A stretch of DNA of 8,512 bases from Sulfolobus sp. SCGC AB-777_G06 (GTDB taxonomy: Archaea > Thermoproteota > Thermoprotei_A > Sulfolobales > Sulfolobaceae): NCBI GenBank assembly GCA_003086555.1, contig QEFN01000038.1, positions 1 through 8,512 on the forward strand, read 5' to 3'. Positions within the stretch are counted from its first letter, which is position 1; the number at the start of each line of letters is the position of its first letter. The notes under the pieces were generated by a model. The model saw only the letters and a list, made by a program, of their open reading frames with translations, made no database searches and was not told the DNA's origin. Both the position numbers and the translations under genes were made by a program. Shown here piece by piece: positions 5,984 through 8,512 of this stretch.

Positions 5984-6610
5984 GTGACGGTCATTAGCGT
6001 AGACTTAGGGGACACATTAGTCTCCTTCACGCCGAGGAGGTACGAACTTATATATGAAATCCTTAAGGACCGCGGTTATACATTCTCGCTGAGGAAAGTC
6101 TATAGAGCTTATGTAAAAGTAATGGCTAAACACAATTTTCCCGACGAGAACGGAGTTAACCCCTTCGATGTAAGGGATTTCCTTTACGAACTGGGCATAA
6201 AGCCCACTGATGAAAAACTGATAATGGAAATTAATGGGATTAAGAGAGGAGACGAATATTTCCTTTTAGAGGACGCGGAGGATTTCTTAGAGTGGGCTAA
6301 GAGTAAGGGATACAGAATTGTTCTGGTGTCTAACGCTACGCCTAGGGCAAAAAAAGTAGTCGAAGAATTGGGTTTGAACAAGTACTTTACTCACACAATC
6401 TTTTCTTTTGAAGTGGGGTTAGTGAAACCAAACCCTAAGATATTCAGTATAGTTACTAGGAGAGTAGGAATCCCGATATACCATGTGGGTGATATAATGG
6501 AAATGGATTATGCGGGGGCTGAGAGGAGTGGACTCAGAGGGGTCTTGCTAAACAGATTTGGTTTTTACGATTTCGGGGTAAAGAGCTTAAAGGATTTAAC
6601 AAAAGACTAA
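5984..6610 (+). CDS. HAD-superfamily hydrolase (phosphatase-like)
   Basis: The 208-residue protein is a class I HAD hydrolase, a cytosolic enzyme that usually dephosphorylates small metabolites; the substrate cannot be told. Motif I is VDLGDTLV at 6-13 with nucleophile D7. The usual second Asp (D+2) is replaced by Gly, with Asp at +3, the DxGDT variant. An alpha-helical cap follows at about 15-100. Motif II is VLVSNAT with S116. Motif III is GLVKPNPKIF with K148. Motif IV is HVGDIMEMDYAGA with D170 and D175, then GLRGVLL as expected. Length and order are normal. The GTG start is fixed by a TATA box 26 bp upstream and by the family's usual start a few residues before motif I. No operon partner. 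A minus-strand frame at 6184-6381 is only a shadow of this gene. Confidence 0.9.
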   Translation: MTVISVDLGDTLVSFTPRRYELIYEILKDRGYTFSLRKVYRAYVKVMAKHNFPDENGVNPFDVRDFLYELGIKPTDEKLIMEINGIKRGDEYFLLEDAEDFLEWAKSKGYRIVLVSNATPRAKKVVEELGLNKYFTHTIFSFEVGLVKPNPKIFSIVTRRVGIPIYHVGDIMEMDYAGAERSGLRGVLLNRFGFYDFGVKSLKDLTKD

Positions 6611-6874
6611 AGTAATTTCTCAGCGTATACATTAGATAAATGCCAATTAAACAAGCTTGCTCAAAAATTTTATGTCTAACTATGTGCTATTTTAGAATTT
6701 CTTTTTCCGTTTTATACTTTACTTCTCTGAGCTCAAAAACTAAATTCTCCTATATCTTCTCCTAGAATTATCTGCTAGCTCTATCTATATTCTACGTTCA
6801 ATAGTTATAAACTTCTACCCTTCTTTTAGACGCTTCTTTGAAATTCAACTATAAGATTGTAGAATTCATTATTT
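6611..6874. other. Intergenic between convergent genes, possible terminator
   Basis: The HAD gene and the minus-strand toxin-antitoxin operon converge here. A T-rich tract on the plus strand at about 6697-6722 (TTTCTTTTTCCGTTTTATAC and on) fits archaeal U-tract termination of the HAD transcript. On the minus strand, 6687-6749 reads ENLVFELREVKYKTEKEILK before a stop, a protein-like scrap with no start. No intact gene was seen. Confidence 0.35.
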
Positions 6875-6982
6875 TTACCAATACTTGAAAAGTAGACTGG
6901 AAATTACAAAATGAAATACTAATTGGTCTTCTTCTACAATGAAATCTATATCTTTCTCGGTTTCAGTGCTAATGTCTTTCAT
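6875..6982 (-). CDS. Possible 35-aa ORF downstream of the MNT gene
   Basis: It starts at ATG 6982, 13 bp after the stop of the nucleotidyltransferase gene and on the same strand. It encodes MKDISTETEKDIDFIVEED followed by a hydrophobic tail ending LLFKYW. An acidic head and hydrophobic tail could be a real small protein co-transcribed with the toxin-antitoxin pair, or the first part of a decayed gene. The EKDIDFIVEED segment resembles the E-V-D-F-V-V-E block of DUF4143-type archaeal ATPases, which is suggestive only. Confidence 0.3.
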   Translation of the reverse strand: MKDISTETEKDIDFIVEEDQLVFHFVISSLLFKYW

Positions 6983-6995
6983 TCTCTAAATATAG

Positions 6996-7418
6996 CTACC
7001 TCTTATACTTAGGATCGTCGTAAATTATTATATCCTTTAACTTATCAACGTTCTCTCTCATCATTCTTTCAATTCTCTCCTTAAGGTTTAATCCGTCGTA
7101 TAAGATCTTATAACCATAATAAAACATGTGAGTTAACTTCAAATTACGATCATTAACTTCCTCTGGTTTCATTACTATAATATCTACCGGGAAGTCGGGT
7201 CTAGTAGTTTGGTAAATTTCAATACTCTTATGCAAAGGGTTTTCACAGCTCACAAATACTATTATATCAAAATCACTGTTAGGCTTATTCTTTCCCCTAG
7301 CTCTACTACCAAATAATACTATGGTTGAATCAGGGTAAGCACTTATTAATTTCTCGAGGAAATCACTGAACTTCCTTTCGTATTCCTCGTTTATTCTCCT
7401 CATAAGATCTTCAACCAT
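6996..7418 (-). CDS. mntA: MNT-domain nucleotidyltransferase (antitoxin of HEPN/MNT pair)
   Basis: The 140-residue protein has the minimal nucleotidyltransferase signature G-S-R-A-R-G (37-42) with SDFD at 48-51, and the third catalytic Asp in PVDIIVM (D79). All three catalytic Asp (D49, D51, D79) are present, so it should be active. In characterised HEPN/MNT systems the MNT partner adds AMP to, and so silences, the HEPN RNase toxin. A basic helical tail of about 35 residues follows the core. The start at 7418 overlaps the HEPN gene by 19 bp and has a GAGGCGA ribosome-site-like sequence about 7 nt upstream. ATG 7403 would give an ATGA overlap but lacks such a site, so 7418 is preferred. The gene is transcribed with the HEPN gene on the minus strand. 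Confidence 0.85.
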   Translation of the reverse strand: MVEDLMRRINEEYERKFSDFLEKLISAYPDSTIVLFGSRARGKNKPNSDFDIIVFVSCENPLHKSIEIYQTTRPDFPVDIIVMKPEEVNDRNLKLTHMFYYGYKILYDGLNLKERIERMMRENVDKLKDIIIYDDPKYKR

Positions 7419-7741
7419 TTCAAAATCGCCTCAGCGTTTTTCTTACAATTTAAAGCGTCATTTCTGGAGTAAAAGGACATTAAGGAATACCTAGAAGAAA
7501 TGTAATGAGGGTTCAAGTTCATTGCACAAGTTAAAATATCGTCTGGAGGATTAAAATATTTTAATAGCTCCACGAGGTTGTGAGTATAAGGATGCTCGTT
7601 CCTAGTTATCTCTAGGAGACCTTTAATTGCTAACTCGACGGCTTGATGAAAAAGAAAGCAGGCTAACCAATAATATCCCTTATTTATTGCGTCCTCCGCT
7701 GTAGTAAAGCTTTGTTTTCCCTTTTCTATTAGCTCGCTCAT
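7400..7741 (-). CDS. hepT: HEPN-domain protein (toxin of HEPN/MNT pair)
   Basis: The 113-residue all-helical HEPN protein is encoded directly before and overlapping its MNT partner, which is the standard module order. Family marks are A-E-D-A-I-N-K-G-Y-Y-W-L-A-C-F-L-F-H-Q-A at 15-34 and VELAIKGLLE at 35-44. They also include a HPYTHNLVELL loop-helix at 50-60 and SRYSLMSFYSRNDALNCKK near the end. The RNase motif R-x4-6-H of the active HEPN class is not seen in the C-terminal helix; the only match is R47...H54 (R-x6-H) in the middle. It may be an HEPN of the PF05168 kind, where substrate and toxicity are uncertain. The ATG start is supported by a TATA box 26 bp upstream. It probably acts as toxin or as an MNT-controlled partner in the cytoplasm. 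Confidence 0.8.
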   Translation of the reverse strand: MSELIEKGKQSFTTAEDAINKGYYWLACFLFHQAVELAIKGLLEITRNEHPYTHNLVELLKYFNPPDDILTCAMNLNPHYISSRYSLMSFYSRNDALNCKKNAEAILKWLKIL

Positions 7742-7762
7742 GATTGAATATTTACGACTGAC

Positions 7763-7770
7763 TTTAAATT
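7763..7770 (-). promoter_or_regulatory. Box A (TATA) of the HEPN/MNT operon
   Basis: On the minus strand AATTTAAA is centred about 26 bp before the ATG at 7741, the position for a leaderless start. Confidence 0.5.
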
Positions 7771-7857
7771 AGTAACCCATTATCAGTACAGCAATTCTCT
7801 TGACACCTCAGCTAAAACACGGTTCTTCATTTTACTATTATATTTACGCACAATCTT

Positions 7858-7880
7858 GTAGAATTTTTCTACTATAGTAG
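7858..7880. repeat. Two overlapping palindromes
   Basis: GTAGAA-TTT-TTCTAC (7858-7872, 6-bp stem) overlaps the perfect 12-bp palindrome CTACTATAGTAG (7869-7880). The pair lies about 90 bp upstream of the HEPN/MNT box A and about 10 bp past the stop of the PaREP1 pseudogene. It could be an operator of the toxin-antitoxin operon, or a terminator for the old PaREP1 transcript. Confidence 0.5.
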
Positions 7881-7889
7881 GTTAATGCT

Positions 7890-8227
7890 TTATATAAAAG
7901 ACAATATTTTCTTTACCCTTATAGAAATCTTTCCCTCATCACTTTTATCTGGCGCCATTTCATGAAATCCAAAAACGTGCAGATACCAAGCAGGATGCCA
8001 GATCTTGTCTACTCCTAAGTTCTTTGCTGCCTCAAATAATTAGAAGAGGTCCATCTTTTTTGATTCTCCACGGTCCTTAACATGCTAAGATTTTTCCTTA
8101 TTTATATAAAGTTTTATTGCTTCTTCAGCAGCCTTACAATACTTTGGGAAGCGTGAGCAACATCACCCCTAGAAATAAGATCATCAGCAATTGATAAAGA
8201 TACGTTAGATGAAGTAGAGATTAACAT
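7890..8227 (-). pseudogene. PaREP1-family pseudogene
   Basis: Read on the minus strand, the N-terminal part (from about 8227) gives IADDLISRGDVAHASQ, matching the EEYLNKGDAIQASE block of the intact gene at 2491. A frameshift near 8146 moves to a second frame, which reads KYCKAAEEAIKLYINKEK. A TAG follows at 8085-8087, then a TAA at 8040-8042. Still in that frame it reads FEAAKNLGVDKIWHPAW and YLHVFGFHEM, matching SLYVWGFHEA of the intact copy, and it ends at a TAA at 7890-7892. The usual MEELI... N-terminus is missing or unrecognisable. One frameshift and two stops make it clearly dead. An insertion-sequence transposase lies just upstream at 8329 and may have disturbed its 5' end. Confidence 0.85.
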
Positions 8228-8328
8228 TGAATGAAATTTAGAAAGAACTCTAGTGATTCTCCCTCTCTTCTAGATCTGTTATTGTAAAAGAATCTGTTAT
8301 TATAAAGAGTGTGGAGATAGTGTCGTCA
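8228..8328. other. Spacer between pseudogene and insertion sequence
   Basis: It carries a two-copy tandem repeat of 18 bp (listed separately) and should hold the right end of the insertion sequence. Minus-strand frames such as RVLSKFHSMLI suggest that decayed coding sequence continues upstream of the PaREP1 pseudogene. Confidence 0.35.
8274..8309. repeat. 18-bp tandem repeat, two imperfect copies
   Basis: ATCTGTTATTGTAAAAGA (8274-8291) is followed directly by ATCTGTTATTATAAAGAG (8292-8309); 14 of 18 positions are the same. It lies between the PaREP1 pseudogene and the transposase, near the expected end of the insertion sequence. It may be a terminal or subterminal transposase site, or a slippage duplication. 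Confidence 0.6.
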
Positions 8329-8512
8329 TTAAGTTACAAATTCTGGGATTAACCTTCTCTCCCATAAGACTAATGCTATGGAGTACATCATGCTACGAAT
8401 GCTCCTATTTACTGCCTTCGTTGCCCTCTTGAATCTAATTAGCCTATCCCTTAATGAGGAATGAAAGGACTCGTTAGGGTTAACTGGCGAGACAACCGTG
8501 TGGTCTTTCAAC
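8329..8512 (-). mobile_element. 3' end of an insertion-sequence transposase gene (cut by window edge)
   Basis: The last 60 residues of a transposase read on the minus strand, ending LIPEFVT at the TAA 8329-8331. The gene continues beyond the right edge, so the TTG at 8511 is not its start. The segment NPNESFHSSLRDRLIRFKR, followed by ATKAVNRS and MMYSIALVLWERR, is the C-terminal part of a DDE-type transposase. The Glu in NESFHSSL is a good candidate for the last catalytic residue. The style is that of short crenarchaeal insertion sequences such as the IS6-type ISC elements, but the exact family is not certain. The inverted repeat of this end should lie within about 8270-8328; it cannot be confirmed because the other end is outside the window. 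Confidence 0.75.

Noticed and set aside
6184..6381. 65-codon minus-strand frame
   Set aside because: Lies entirely inside the HAD gene on the other strand, with serine-rich low-complexity translation and no own promoter; it is a shadow frame.
7869..7880. Similarity of CTACTATAG to part of some Sulfolobus CRISPR repeats
   Set aside because: Only nine bases and a single copy; no repeat-spacer pattern anywhere in the window.
1..8512. tRNA or rRNA genes
   Set aside because: No TPsiC-arm GGTTC-A-x-TCC pattern or rRNA-like conserved blocks were seen on either strand by eye.

Overview
The window looks like chromosomal DNA from a thermoacidophilic crenarchaeon of the Sulfolobales. It is AT-rich. 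Several genes start at or next to a predicted transcription start, with an archaeal TATA box (box A) about 26 bp upstream of the start codon, which is the leaderless pattern of this group. The gene families (VapBC, PaREP1/HEPN, MNT-HEPN, DUF488, an HTH_10 Bat-type regulator) are typical of it. No rRNA, tRNA or CRISPR array was seen. No species is claimed.

Layout. 1-690: non-coding and decayed coding sequence, with a possible 56-aa ORF (518-688). 691-1095: small two-helix membrane protein with a soluble tail. 1096-1595: a decayed gene of unknown family. 1596-2206: VapB antitoxin followed by an overlapping VapC PIN toxin broken by a frameshift. 2251-2298 (minus): a 16-codon N-terminal scrap of a PaREP1 gene, just before the intact PaREP1/HEPN gene at 2491-2964. 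3195-4168: likely operon of a DUF488 protein and an HTH_10 regulator, followed at once by a 74-codon frame interrupted by one TGA (4181-4402). 4592-5556: doubtful 84-aa ORF, then an eight-helix membrane protein. 5984-6610: leaderless HAD-family phosphatase. 6996-7741 (minus): intact HEPN/MNT toxin-antitoxin operon with a possible 35-aa ORF after it. 7890-8227 (minus): clear PaREP1 pseudogene. 8329-8512 (minus): 3' end of a transposase gene running off the right edge.

Interpretation. This is an accessory region. It holds two toxin-antitoxin modules, one damaged and one apparently intact. It also holds three PaREP1-family copies at different stages of decay, several other gene remnants and an insertion sequence at the edge. 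The pattern suggests repeated gain and loss of small HEPN/PIN-type modules with mobile-element activity. Housekeeping content is small (HAD phosphatase, DUF488 with regulator, membrane proteins). I did not find a convincing new multi-gene system. The best leads are the broken VapC, the in-frame TGA gene beside the HTH_10 regulator, and the serial PaREP1 remnants. Family assignments come from motif recognition by eye, without database searches.
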